DNA from: Pseudoalteromonas luteoviolacea S2607
GTDB taxonomy: Bacteria > Pseudomonadota > Gammaproteobacteria > Enterobacterales > Alteromonadaceae
Length of the DNA stretch: 64,000 nt
Direction: 5' to 3'
Assembly (NCBI RefSeq): GCF_001625575.1
Contig: NZ_AUXV01000004.1
Coordinates: 108,676 to 172,675 of the forward strand
Shown: positions 50,901 through 58,649 of the stretch, in pieces
How positions within the stretch are numbered: position 1 is the stretch's first letter
Layout of the letters: every line of letters starts with the position of its first letter
Notes under the pieces: generated by a model
Databases searched by the model: none
What the model saw: only the letters and a program-made list of their open reading frames with translations
Told to the model about the DNA's origin: nothing
Translations under genes and position numbers: made by a program

Positions 50901-51747
50901 CTTGACCAGAAATAACGCGCTCAGTGGCATTCTTTTGTAGTACTCTGCGCAATAAGCCAGAAAGCGGGTGGCCTAACAATGCACTTGGGATGGGAATATG
51001 AACATCACTTAATTGTTTATGGTAAATTGATGCGACACTTGACCCCGTAACCGCAGGCATGCCGGTTAAGCACTCTAATAATACTAAGCCCCAAACGTAT
51101 AAATCAGTCTTTTCGGATGCGGGTTCTCCCCTCAATTGCTCTGGTGCACTGTAGGAAGGGGTGCCAATGGTTTCTTGTGTTAAGGTAATCGTCGAAAAGT
51201 CTTGATGCCTGTTTTCTTGCGTGAGCGTTCCAATACCAAAATCTAGTATTTTCGCATGGGTCTTGGCCCCAGCTTGAGATAGCATGATGTTCGCAGGCTT
51301 AATATCTCGGTGGATAATCCCTTTTTTATGAGCATGAATAAGCGCATCTAATACTTGCAGCATAATATCGGTAGCATTTACTGCATCCAAAGCGCCTTCT
51401 TGCATTAAATATTCGCGTAGGGATTGTCCTTCAATATATTCGAACACGCCAAATAGTAAGTGCTCATCAACCTGCCCTTTATCTAATAACCTAACGATAT
51501 GAGGATGTTCAAGCTGTCCACTTAGTGCTGTTTCTCGTTTGAATCTTTCGATATAGCGTTTCTTTTTCGCTTCTTCTAAGTGAGGCTCTAGGGCCAGAAA
51601 CTTAATTGCAACTGTCTGGTCAGTATTTTTATTTCTAGCTTTAAATACTTTGCCGAAACCACCTTCACCAATTTTATAAAGAAGCTCGTATTGAGCCGAA
51701 TCGAAGCGGTTTTCTATGTATGGGTCAGAAAAATGAGTTAGTGACAT
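47917..51747 (-). CDS. Ser/Thr kinase - cyclase-like - AAA - TPR fusion (TOMM-system kinase/cyclase type)
   Basis: Protein of 1276 residues. An N-terminal Hanks kinase (about 20-285) has GEGGFGKV at 27-34, Lys 49, HRDIKPAN at 146-153 and DFG at 169-171, so it should be active. A class III cyclase-like domain (about 335-500) follows, where the first metal Asp (usual F-x-D) is replaced (VLAIRMS) although NLADTMLFYFGYP keeps one Asp. Then an STAND/AAA domain with Walker A GEAGIGKS at 556-563, and a C-terminal array of TPR-like helices (about 930-1270). The order and size resemble the TOMM system kinase/cyclase fusion family. No YcaO or dehydrogenase gene of a TOMM pathway is in the window. Confidence 0.85.
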   Translation of the reverse strand: MSLTHFSDPYIENRFDSAQYELLYKIGEGGFGKVFKARNKNTDQTVAIKFLALEPHLEEAKKKRYIERFKRETALSGQLEHPHIVRLLDKGQVDEHLLFGVFEYIEGQSLREYLMQEGALDAVNATDIMLQVLDALIHAHKKGIIHRDIKPANIMLSQAGAKTHAKILDFGIGTLTQENRHQDFSTITLTQETIGTPSYSAPEQLRGEPASEKTDLYVWGLVLLECLTGMPAVTGSSVASIYHKQLSDVHIPIPSALLGHPLSGLLRRVLQKNATERVISGQEIFSELNSMNVSNLVGILADVQAQHGYDDNTVVLRNDDPSSPLVHDYTTLTERKQITVLAIRMSAKRLTDSAKDLDIIDTLFKSQRNHCIDIATRFGAYHVGNLADTMLFYFGYPVASDNDTRLSARTALEAISELSKRNALMQEAHGIQLNAHIGIHSGIFVTYANAVPEGNVANTAMELSRLAGERQILCSAESRAILEPYSDFDYFDNVQLGLSFEQLSIYNLKGEKRIEAFGFMRGTKTNHKLIGRQLELDKTLSVINGDNNTRIAHIYGEAGIGKSRLLQEVRDNASKYQHLVAQCLPEHQNNALYPILNLVRYLLNTDNLASADVIQLFGDILTEFGQTASEVEATIPVIMVWLAIPLPDEMQTSSHSPDEQKALLFAGLSALLMSRKSSITEFKLYIIEDIHWSDVITLEFLRYFAAQLQDGSVMISTSRQPCPNSLLDLTLVEIELNKLTAKATADFIEQLFDSKNVSENVRSVLVKRTDGIPLFIEELVDMLKEKQLIHETNGAITFINPDKLEQVPNSLRESLQQKLDNLVHAKETAQLAAAIGREFEYELLVKTSALSEDQIQNDLNELLDKELIIQQRRVETDSYIFKHALVRDAAYDSMDNKAKTTNHLKIAEVLKSFANNFSLQFTQGEHYQKAASFTDAFKVFLKIGKESTSESRFQQALVALEKADNIANEHKSSLNIQEQEVLDLQLSLANFYIGFKGYASPDVHANYKKAIDIAQNIDGTPELSRTLWGIGVYYMVRGNFEESISTSEQAYTSTKQIETVDQVALNALVAGSKLWLGRYEEAERVYEQNHALFDTELDGLFNKNYSYNIGIAELSYYAICCVELGKQEQALALSAKAISTAQEIGNVFSHSHALTRGALIKTMLGDHEGALKHAQQAIQLTSEHNIALWNIVANLLEQFLLIQLGQQSASTELDKWISAYESTGALANLPCYLLMLAQAEQTLGNKDQSAIALNRASEISSQTGETFYMNKQFELQ

Positions 51748-52300
51748 GATACTTATTTCTTCGAGTTAATTATCTGCTGCCAGAATATGATTGTTATTGT
51801 TAGTCTGTGCGAATCTTACATCGTTTTATGGTTGAAGACGATGACAAGTTCTAATTAATTTAGCACTTGAAAAACATACGATTTTTGACCTAGTAAGAAA
51901 TAATGGTGTCACATTAATTATCCTAAATTTTGGTATTAATTACCTAGTAAATTAGCAATAAAAATAAAAGTTTAAGTAATCTATATTTCAAAATTATTGA
52001 TTATATTGCGCCAAACCCTTGCTGCTTGTGATGCAAGCTATTTTTTAGATATACATGGTTGCTTTGTTGATGTAAACAAGTTTTTGTTACGGTTAAATAT
52101 GATTGTGATTTTGTAAATGGTTGAGTTGTGTAACAAGGTGATAGATGCTAGATCATCACTCTGTATGGAATTGTGTTAATTGGGAAGTTAATTACCCCTA
52201 ATTAATTAGTCCTTTCAGTTGGTGTAATCTGGTGTAATTTATTATTGTTTTGTATTTTGTAATAATCGAATGGGCTGTTTAATAAAAATACAGGAATGTT
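51748..52300. promoter_or_regulatory. Divergent intergenic region between kinase operon and surface cassette
   Basis: About 550 strongly AT-rich bases without a supported gene. It holds the promoters of both the kinase operon (left) and the surface cassette (right). A direct repeat GGTGTAAT-CT-GGTGTAAT (52221-52238) lies 60 bases before the first cassette gene and could be a regulator site. Confidence 0.5.
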
Positions 52301-53020
52301 ATGGAACGCCGTTCATTTTTAAAGTCATCTATGTCGGTGTGTGCTGCAAGCACATTTTTGTCGGCAGGGCCGTTGTTGGCTCATACTCATGATTCAAACG
52401 AAGTTTCGTACACTCAAAGATTAACTGGAAGTGATTTAAATAGCTTGAACATTAATCCTCCAAGTTCACTTTTAGAAAACCCACAAAACACGCTAGTCAA
52501 AGTACAATTAAAACCAATTGTAGCCAGACGCTATGCTAGCAATGTGTATATTCTATTTGAGTTATCAAAACATATTACAGTTTATGATAATTTGGGTGAA
52601 AAAATAAGCGAAATACCATTTCCAGACGCGCTTGGCCATATCAAGGATTTTGCGATTGATGAACAGCGCCAACGCATCTTTATCGCGAGCCGCAATGCAT
52701 ATTCAATACATGTTATTGATTTCAATGGCCAGCTCATAAATACATTTGGCAACTATGGCATTGAGTTACCCCACCAAGTGAGTGGTATTAAGTCCATCAC
52801 GTCAGATAACCGCGGTTTTCTTCATATTTTGAACTCCTACACAAACGACGTAAAAGTATTTGATGGACAGGGGAGCTATCAATTTAGTTATGGGCCAAAG
52901 TCACTTACTAAGAATACGACTTTGTCATCTATTGATGGATATCAAACAATTCGGCTATCGGGTGGAAAGTTTAAGGATATTGTTTATACCTTGAATGTGG
53001 ATGGCAAGACTATAGGTTGA
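52301..53020 (+). CDS. Tat-exported NHL/beta-propeller-like protein
   Basis: Protein of 239 residues with a twin-arginine signal: ERRSFLKSSMSVCAASTFLSAG, cleavage near the LAHTH region. The mature part has repeated strand pairs resembling NHL or Kelch-like blades: ITVYDNLGEKISEIPF, DFAIDEQRQRIFIASRN, IHVIDFNGQLINTFGNYG, GFLHILNSYTNDVKVFDGQG. Four blades or so are seen, which is short for a complete propeller. It opens the surface cassette and is followed directly by the hydroxylase gene, overlapping if the TTG start is used. Confidence 0.7.
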   Translation: MERRSFLKSSMSVCAASTFLSAGPLLAHTHDSNEVSYTQRLTGSDLNSLNINPPSSLLENPQNTLVKVQLKPIVARRYASNVYILFELSKHITVYDNLGEKISEIPFPDALGHIKDFAIDEQRQRIFIASRNAYSIHVIDFNGQLINTFGNYGIELPHQVSGIKSITSDNRGFLHILNSYTNDVKVFDGQGSYQFSYGPKSLTKNTTLSSIDGYQTIRLSGGKFKDIVYTLNVDGKTIG

Positions 53021-53025
53021 TAGCG

Positions 53026-53640
53026 ATGGATGCAAAGCTTAAAGGTACTCGTGAAGTAATTTCGTTTGCTAAGTTACCGTTGAGCTGCGATCTCAAAGCA
53101 ATCAATACTGAAGTCGCCTTACTTGATGATTCGCAATGGTGTATGCATGTAAATCAAGCCTGTTACATAGGTGCTTGGGATGTCATGCCATTATATGCTC
53201 AAACACAGCATATGCATGCTCATCCAGTTCTCCAGTGCTTTTCAATTGAACAGACTAATGTGGCTTTCACGCCTTTACCTATCATGAAGTACTTGCCTGC
53301 ATTAGCTCAATTTTTGGCGCAGTTTAAGTGCCCACTTAAGTCAGTCCGACTAATGAGGCTGCACCCCGATAGTGAAATATTACCCCATCACGACCATGAG
53401 GTTTCATTAGAGTACGGTGAAGCGCGTCTTCATGTGCCAATGACTGGGAGTGACAGTGTTGATTTTATCGTTAACGAGTTAAAGGCCCCCATGGTGAATG
53501 GGGAGGTATGGTATGTGAATGCCCATCTCCAGCATCGTGTTTCTAACCTAGGCGCCGAATCGAGAATCAATTTGGTTATTGACTGTAAAGTAGAAGATTG
53601 GCTGAAAAAAATCATAAAAAGTTCCGAGCAAAAATATTGA
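53026..53640 (+). CDS. Aspartyl/asparaginyl beta-hydroxylase-like dioxygenase
   Basis: Fe(II)/2-oxoglutarate dioxygenase of 204 residues from ATG 53026; a TTG at 53017 overlapping the previous stop is an alternative. The core reads LMRLHPDSEILPHHDHE (metal His/Asp about residues 121-124), RLHVPM, and the second His with Arg in HLQHRVSNLGAESRINLVID, the order of the Asp_Arg_Hydrox family. It would hydroxylate Asp or Asn in a protein or small molecule. It has no signal peptide, so it acts in the cytoplasm before export of any substrate encoded nearby. Confidence 0.82.
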   Translation: MDAKLKGTREVISFAKLPLSCDLKAINTEVALLDDSQWCMHVNQACYIGAWDVMPLYAQTQHMHAHPVLQCFSIEQTNVAFTPLPIMKYLPALAQFLAQFKCPLKSVRLMRLHPDSEILPHHDHEVSLEYGEARLHVPMTGSDSVDFIVNELKAPMVNGEVWYVNAHLQHRVSNLGAESRINLVIDCKVEDWLKKIIKSSEQKY

Positions 53641-53682
53641 AGCTGCATATACTCAATAAATGCACAAAAGAGGATAAGGAAT

Positions 53683-54195
53683 ATGGTGCAATTTACCATT
53701 CCAGAAGGGCTACACATTCGTCCTTCGACAGCGAGCGATAAGCCATTTATTGAAAAGCTGCACAGAGAAGTCAGGCAGGATTTGCAGTATATAGATGGTG
53801 AACGCGACTTTATTGAATCAATTGTTGACATGCAACTCAAAGCGCAAACGCAAGGGTATGGCGCACAGTACCCTAATGCCATGTATTTTATTATCGAAAA
53901 ACATGGTGAGCCAATCGGTAAAGCAACTTTGGATTTTGGCCACAATGAAATCCGCTTGATTGATATTGGCTTTTTGATTGCGGCACGAGGGCACGGTTTT
54001 GGCCGCGCGATTATTCAGTCTTTTCAGCATTGTGCTGCGCAGTCAGCAGTACCTTTAACCTTATCTGTTGTAAGCCACAATTTGGGCGTCAAACGCATGT
54101 ATTTAGCGCTAGGTTTTCAAGTATTAGAGATTCAGCCTCCGCACGAATTGATGATCTGGTATCCGCCTGCGATGAAAAGCATTGTTGGCGTTTAA
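53683..54195 (+). CDS. GNAT-family acetyltransferase of the surface cassette
   Basis: Acetyltransferase of 170 residues with the acetyl-CoA loop IAARGHGFGRAIIQSF and closing strands VSHNLGVKRMYLALGFQVLE. An AGAGGATAAGG site precedes the ATG. GNAT genes of this kind are often seen beside tail-collar protein genes, as remembered from genomes of other proteobacteria. It sits between the hydroxylase and DUF6916-like genes, so both modifying enzymes may act on the surface proteins encoded after them. Confidence 0.85.
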   Translation: MVQFTIPEGLHIRPSTASDKPFIEKLHREVRQDLQYIDGERDFIESIVDMQLKAQTQGYGAQYPNAMYFIIEKHGEPIGKATLDFGHNEIRLIDIGFLIAARGHGFGRAIIQSFQHCAAQSAVPLTLSVVSHNLGVKRMYLALGFQVLEIQPPHELMIWYPPAMKSIVGV

Positions 54196-54254
54196 TTTGG
54201 TTTCGTAATTTTCTCGAAACCGATTTTTAAACTAAGCACAAAGAGTAGCAATAA

Positions 54255-54560
54255 ATGGAAATAGTCACGCAAGAGTTAATGCACTCGCTGGTAGGTGAAG
54301 AAGTCGATGTATTCTCGTTACAAAATGAGCAGCAAGTTGGCAAATTGGCGATCAGTAAGGTGGAAAATGGCAGGATTGATACTGACGAATTTTCTTCTTT
54401 CAGTATTTGCTTAAGGGGTGACCCACATAACCAGCTGCCTCAAGACACTTACCTCTTTAAACATGACGCGTTTGGAGAATATTCAATGTTTATGAGTATT
54501 TATGACTGTGACAAATACCAAATCATTATTTCTCGTAAGCGTAATCAAGAAGTGGACTAA
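54255..54560 (+). CDS. DUF6916-like small protein
   Basis: Protein of 101 residues with no signal peptide. It shows VDVFSLQNEQQVGKLAISKVENG, FSICLRGDPHNQLPQDTYLFKHDAFGEYSMFMS and a closing beta strand (YQIIISRK). The G-D-P ... L-P-Q-x-T-Y-x-F-x-H-x-x-x-G pattern matches the short DUF6916 proteins that go together with tail-collar genes. Expected to be a small beta-rich domain that may bind or cap the collar proteins. No further function is known. Confidence 0.7.
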   Translation: MEIVTQELMHSLVGEEVDVFSLQNEQQVGKLAISKVENGRIDTDEFSSFSICLRGDPHNQLPQDTYLFKHDAFGEYSMFMSIYDCDKYQIIISRKRNQEVD

Positions 54561-54589
54561 TCCCAAGTCAAAAGTAAGGAGTGGTTTTT

Positions 54590-55138
54590 ATGGTTAATCC
54601 GTATTTGGGCATGATGCAGATGATTGCCTTTAACTTTCCACCAGTACACTGGGCTGCCTGCAATGGTGCGCTCATCCCTGTGAATGATAACCCAGCACTA
54701 TTTTCACTACTTGGAGACACTTTTGGTGGTGACGCACGAACGAACTTTGGCCTGCCCGATATGCGTGGCCGAGCGCCTGTTTATCAGGGGAAATATGGCA
54801 TAGTTCAGCAAGGTCAAAAGAGCGGCTTTGAAGAAGTAACATTGACGAATGCGCAAACGGGCCACAATCACGACTTCCAAGTTGACTCTCTAGAGGGGGA
54901 TAGTTTTTTACCATTCAGTAATGCTAATCCAACCGCGAGATATACAATTTCAACTGCTAACACGCAGTTTCCTACCGGGGTTAAGAAGTTCTATGCGCAA
55001 AATTCAGGCGGCCTAGATACCTTGTCATCTCAAAGTATAGGTACAGTCGGAAGCAATGCGCCGCATACCAATATACAGCCAACGACGGTTATTGGCTTCG
55101 TCATCGCACTTAACGGCGCGTATCCGCCGAGAAATTAA
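54590..55138 (+). CDS. Tail-collar-domain (MdpB-like) protein 1
   Basis: Protein of 182 residues. ATG 54590 was chosen because TAAGGAG (54575-54581) ends 8 bases before it; a GTG at 54581 lies within that site. It has the phage tail-collar fold pattern at the N-terminus: GMMQMIAFNFPPVHWAACNGALIPVNDNPALFSLLGDTFGGD, then the conserved LPDMRGRAPV, and the C-terminal HTNIQPTTVIGFVIALNGAYPP. This is the microcystin-dependent-protein type of stand-alone collar protein. There are no other phage genes around. Confidence 0.9.
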   Translation: MVNPYLGMMQMIAFNFPPVHWAACNGALIPVNDNPALFSLLGDTFGGDARTNFGLPDMRGRAPVYQGKYGIVQQGQKSGFEEVTLTNAQTGHNHDFQVDSLEGDSFLPFSNANPTARYTISTANTQFPTGVKKFYAQNSGGLDTLSSQSIGTVGSNAPHTNIQPTTVIGFVIALNGAYPPRN

Positions 55139-55152
55139 CCCAGGAGCATAGT

Positions 55153-55680
55153 ATGAGTGATGCATATTTAGGCGAAATTCGCATGTTTGCGGGCGTATAT
55201 TCTCCGTACCACTGGTCTTATTGCGCAGGTCAGCTTCAGGCGATAACAGACAATCAATCTTTATTTAGTTTATTAGGTTCGAATTATGGCGGCGATGGGC
55301 GCTCCACTTATGGTCTTCCTGACATGCGGGGGCGGATCCCAGTTGGCGATGGCCAGGGGCCTGGGCTGACAAATCGGGTCTTAGGGCAACGTTTTGGTGT
55401 CGAGCAAGTGGTGTTATCAACCTCTCAATTGCCTGCACATAGCCACACTGTGCAGGTAACTAGCGCTACTTCAGAATTACAAGCGCCTGTAGATGGGCAG
55501 TCTTATGTAGGAAGTGAATTACACTTTTTACCTGATTCGACGGCAGGTTTAGAAACAAATCCATTTAGCAGCCGCGCGATTGCCACAACAGGGGGCGATG
55601 AAGCACATGAAAATAGAATGCCGATGCTGTATCTCGGTTTCATTATTTGTATGAACGGACTATATCCGTCTCGCAACTAA
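55153..55680 (+). CDS. Tail-collar-domain (MdpB-like) protein 2
   Basis: Protein of 175 residues, 14 bases after copy 1, with an AGGAGCATAGT site. N-terminal collar half: LGEIRMFAGVYSPYHWSYCAGQLQAITDNQSLFSLLGSNYGGDGRSTYGLPDMRGRIPVG-like residues in order; C-terminus ENRMPMLYLGFIICMNGLYPSRN. It differs from copies 1 and 3 over the middle third, as expected when the tip region diverges while the ends stay fixed. Probably assembles with the other two as a heteromeric fibre tip or surface ligand-binding unit. Confidence 0.92.
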   Translation: MSDAYLGEIRMFAGVYSPYHWSYCAGQLQAITDNQSLFSLLGSNYGGDGRSTYGLPDMRGRIPVGDGQGPGLTNRVLGQRFGVEQVVLSTSQLPAHSHTVQVTSATSELQAPVDGQSYVGSELHFLPDSTAGLETNPFSSRAIATTGGDEAHENRMPMLYLGFIICMNGLYPSRN

Positions 55681-55693
55681 AAGGAGTATTACA

Positions 55694-56242
55694 ATGGATC
55701 CATTTATTGGTCAGGTTGATATGTTGCCTTACACCTTCGCTCCGGTTGGTTATACATTTTGTGATGGGCAGTTCGTTGATATCTCGCAAAATCAAGCACT
55801 CTTTGCTGTGATTGGGACGACGTACGGAGGCAATGGTCAGACGAATATGCAAATGCCTGACTTACAAGGCAGAAGCCCAACAATGTTTGGCACAGGGCCG
55901 GGGTTATCTCCGGGGGACTTAGGCAATAGGGTGGGTTTACCAGATGTGGTGCTCATGGAAAGCGAGCTACCTTCTCATACGCATGAACTTTACGCAGGTA
56001 AAACAATTAAGGATGGTCTTGTTGACAGGTCTAATGGCACGGGGCTTTTATCTGCCGCTAGAGCTACGACTGGCGGTGTAGCACGCGTCTATAGCTCGGA
56101 TGACTTAGGTGGTTCTAATATCACATTAAACCCTCAAGCGGTTCTAAGCAATGGGCAAAATCAGGCTCATGAAAATAGACAACCATACTTAGCTGTACAA
56201 TTTTGTATTTGCATGGATGGTATCTTTCCACCAAGAAGCTAG
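55694..56242 (+). CDS. Tail-collar-domain (MdpB-like) protein 3
   Basis: Protein of 182 residues, 13 bases after copy 2, with AAAAGGAG. It has GQVDMLPYTFAPVGYTFCDGQFVDISQNQALFAVIGTTYGGNGQTN, then MPDLQGRSP and the closing ENRQPYLAVQFCICMDGIFPPRS. The glycine-rich middle has no close match to the other copies. The three genes are separate duplicates in a row, and the peptidase gene starts directly at its stop codon without a gap. Confidence 0.92.
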   Translation: MDPFIGQVDMLPYTFAPVGYTFCDGQFVDISQNQALFAVIGTTYGGNGQTNMQMPDLQGRSPTMFGTGPGLSPGDLGNRVGLPDVVLMESELPSHTHELYAGKTIKDGLVDRSNGTGLLSAARATTGGVARVYSSDDLGGSNITLNPQAVLSNGQNQAHENRQPYLAVQFCICMDGIFPPRS

Positions 56243-57406
56243 ATGGGCAGACAGGCAGTGAAACTCATTTATTGTCTAATAATGCTTTTATGTTTTGGAG
56301 TTATCGCTTCAGATAACTCCAAGCAACCTCTTTTGACTTTTCAAAACTTTCAGCAGCGTATTGAGTTATACAGCTCACAACACGATGATGTGTTTAACAG
56401 CAATGTTGGGTTGCAATTTTATTTAAATCAAAAAATTGTCGTGCAAATTAATAAGCAATATAAAGAGCAACTGGATAACGTTGAGGGAGTCATTAAGACT
56501 CAGGTATTGGCTGAACTTGATGAGGACATTGTCGTTCAGGTAACCCCCTCTATTGATACTTTTATACAAACCTACAATCGAGTCGAACGTTTACCTTATA
56601 TTGGCACTGTTCAGCCTGATTTCGCATTAGTGCGAATGACTCAGCAGCCCGTAAAAAATACTCAACGAAAGGTTAGCAATATGCACCTTGAGTGGTTGAA
56701 GGGCTACCAATGCTCAGCACCTGTAAGGCCCAAGCGCATTGCGATTATTGATGACGGCTTTGATTTGTCTAAACCATGGCTGTCTGCTTTTGATGTGATG
56801 CTTGAATATGATGCAGACAACCAGCGCATAATTCCCAATAAACAAAAAGCGAGAGCGGGCCATGGAAACGTGGTTGCGGGAGTCATTGCAACTCAATTGC
56901 AATCCAAGCTGGAAAATAACGCAGCAAGCATTGCGCAGCTAGTTGCTATTCATCAATCCAGCACATTGAACTCCGCCATGATACTGGCATTCAGTGTTTC
57001 GCAAAAAATGCAGGTCGACGTCATTAATAGTAGCTGGACGTTACCGTTTGTTTCTCAAATCTTGCGAAACGTTATTCATTATGGATTGCACTACAGCGGT
57101 ATTTCGTATGTCGTCGTATCCGCAGGTAATCATGCTCAAGATGCCTGTGTCGGTAATAAGCTTTCTGAAATAGAAGGTGTGACAACCGTTGGCGCGTTGT
57201 CAGAGGATGGCTCGCTCGCCCCATTTTCTAATTATGGCGCGTGTGTTGACCTATACGCACCAGCAGCATTTTTACTAAAAAATCGCAATGTAAACATAGC
57301 CGTAAGTGGCACTTCTTCTGCCGCTGCGATGGTGACTGGAGAAATTTCGTACTTGTTAGGTTGTGGCCTTTCGAGCAGTGAGATTGGGCTAAAAAATAAA
57401 AATTAA
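56243..57406 (+). CDS. Subtilisin-family (S8) serine protease of the cassette
   Basis: Secreted protease of 387 residues with a signal peptide (VKLIYCLIMLLCFGVIA). The catalytic triad is present: Asp 170 (IAIIDDGFD), His 207 (RAGHGNVVAG) and Ser 358 (VSGTSSAAAM), where the usual Pro after GTSxA is replaced by Ala. The N-terminal 150 residues may be a propeptide. No C-terminal extension or anchor is seen, so it is released to the periplasm or outside. Its position right after the collar genes suggests that it matures one of the surface proteins. Confidence 0.88.
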   Translation: MGRQAVKLIYCLIMLLCFGVIASDNSKQPLLTFQNFQQRIELYSSQHDDVFNSNVGLQFYLNQKIVVQINKQYKEQLDNVEGVIKTQVLAELDEDIVVQVTPSIDTFIQTYNRVERLPYIGTVQPDFALVRMTQQPVKNTQRKVSNMHLEWLKGYQCSAPVRPKRIAIIDDGFDLSKPWLSAFDVMLEYDADNQRIIPNKQKARAGHGNVVAGVIATQLQSKLENNAASIAQLVAIHQSSTLNSAMILAFSVSQKMQVDVINSSWTLPFVSQILRNVIHYGLHYSGISYVVVSAGNHAQDACVGNKLSEIEGVTTVGALSEDGSLAPFSNYGACVDLYAPAAFLLKNRNVNIAVSGTSSAAAMVTGEISYLLGCGLSSSEIGLKNKN

Positions 57407-57464
57407 AACAAGCTTGTTTGATGGTCGAACGGACAGAGTAGGCCGTTCACTAAGGAGTATAGAC

Positions 57465-58649
57465 ATGCAAGGGTATAAGGAACAAGGCTACGGAAGCACG
57501 CGTGACGAAGCTGATTTCGTCAATATTAATTTTGCGAGCGAGTATAGTGAGAACTTCCCCAAAATTCTCAAGGCTCTTGGTATTTCTTTGGCTGTGTCTA
57601 GTTACCAGTCACATGCCGTGATGCTATTGAGAAGTAAGGAAAATAAACTTAGTTGTAGCGTTAAAAAGTTTGTTCGGCCTATGGGCCTAAGTGTCAGTGA
57701 AGACCGGTTTTTGGTAAGTACGGTCAACCGAGTTGTTAACTTCAAAGCCAGCAGTATGTCTCGCTGTAGTGTAGTCAGTGGTCAATTAGATGACCTTGAT
57801 TCGTTGGCCAGTAAGCTGCGTGATGAACAGCGTGATACTGCGACATTTAAAACGCTCAGAGCTGAGCAGATAAATGCAATTAAGCAGTGCGATGTGCTGT
57901 TCACTGAGCGGTCATCTCTGACAACTGGCACCCTAAACACCCACGATATAGCTTGGGGTGATGAAGGCTTATGGGTTGTTAACTCGAGCTTTTCTTGCCT
58001 TGCTACTCTGTCTGCCGACAGCGGCTTCACCGCCCGTTGGAAGCCTCACTTTATCAGCGAGCTAGCGCCCGAAGATAGATGCCACTTAAATGGCATGGCG
58101 ATGCAAAGCGGAAAGCCCAAGTATGTCACCACATTTAACGCTTTAGACCATCAGGACTCGTGGCGAACTGAGCTCAGTGGCACTTTGATGGATGTAGAAA
58201 AAAATGAGATTTTACTCAGTGATTTGTCTATGCCGCATTCTCCGAGGTGCCATGAAGGGGCGGTTTATCTATGTAATTCTGGAGCGGGGGAAGTACTTCG
58301 CTTTGACCCTATTACACAAGAAAAGAGTATCGTTTGTACCCTACCAGGCTTTACCCGCGGACTAACATTTTTTGGTGATCTCATGCTAGTGGCAACTAGC
58401 CATGTAAGGGCTACCAAAGCTGTGAGCGATATACCGCTCACCAAGTCACATACTGAGCGCGATACCGTATGCGGTATATGGATTATCAATAAACACGACG
58501 GCAAGATTCTATCCAAATTGCACTTTAATGGAGATGTAAGTCAACTCTATGACCTGTGCATTATTCCAAACTCTACCTATCCCGAAATGATCAGTGGTGA
58601 TGACGCTATTTCTGCGCATTTGTATGAATATACGAAGGAGGTACGGTAA
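57465..58649 (+). CDS. TIGR03032-family protein
   Basis: Protein of 394 residues from ATG 57465, with TAAGGAG nine bases before; a TTG frame start at 57414 is less likely. It has no signal peptide. Phrases [52 protein letters not shown] and DHQDSWR are the core of the TIGR03032 family, beta-propeller-like cytoplasmic proteins found next to glycosyltransferase or large repeat surface genes. Its stop codon shares a base with the adhesin start (TAATG), so the two are translationally coupled. Confidence 0.88.
   Translation: MQGYKEQGYGSTRDEADFVNINFASEYSENFPKILKALGISLAVSSYQSHAVMLLRSKENKLSCSVKKFVRPMGLSVSEDRFLVSTVNRVVNFKASSMSRCSVVSGQLDDLDSLASKLRDEQRDTATFKTLRAEQINAIKQCDVLFTERSSLTTGTLNTHDIAWGDEGLWVVNSSFSCLATLSADSGFTARWKPHFISELAPEDRCHLNGMAMQSGKPKYVTTFNALDHQDSWRTELSGTLMDVEKNEILLSDLSMPHSPRCHEGAVYLCNSGAGEVLRFDPITQEKSIVCTLPGFTRGLTFFGDLMLVATSHVRATKAVSDIPLTKSHTERDTVCGIWIINKHDGKILSKLHFNGDVSQLYDLCIIPNSTYPEMISGDDAISAHLYEYTKEVR

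Noticed and set aside
45905..51747. Full TOMM peptide biosynthesis cluster
   Set aside because: No YcaO cyclodehydratase, dehydrogenase or clear precursor with Cys/Ser/Thr-rich core is seen; only the kinase-type protein resembles the system.
53430..53945. Antisense frame of 171 codons across the hydroxylase and GNAT genes
   Set aside because: It overlaps two recognisable genes and its product has no family features.
54590..56242. Prophage tail region
   Set aside because: Three tail-collar genes are present but there is no other tail, capsid, lysis, integrase or repressor gene nearby; the neighbours are enzymes and an adhesin.
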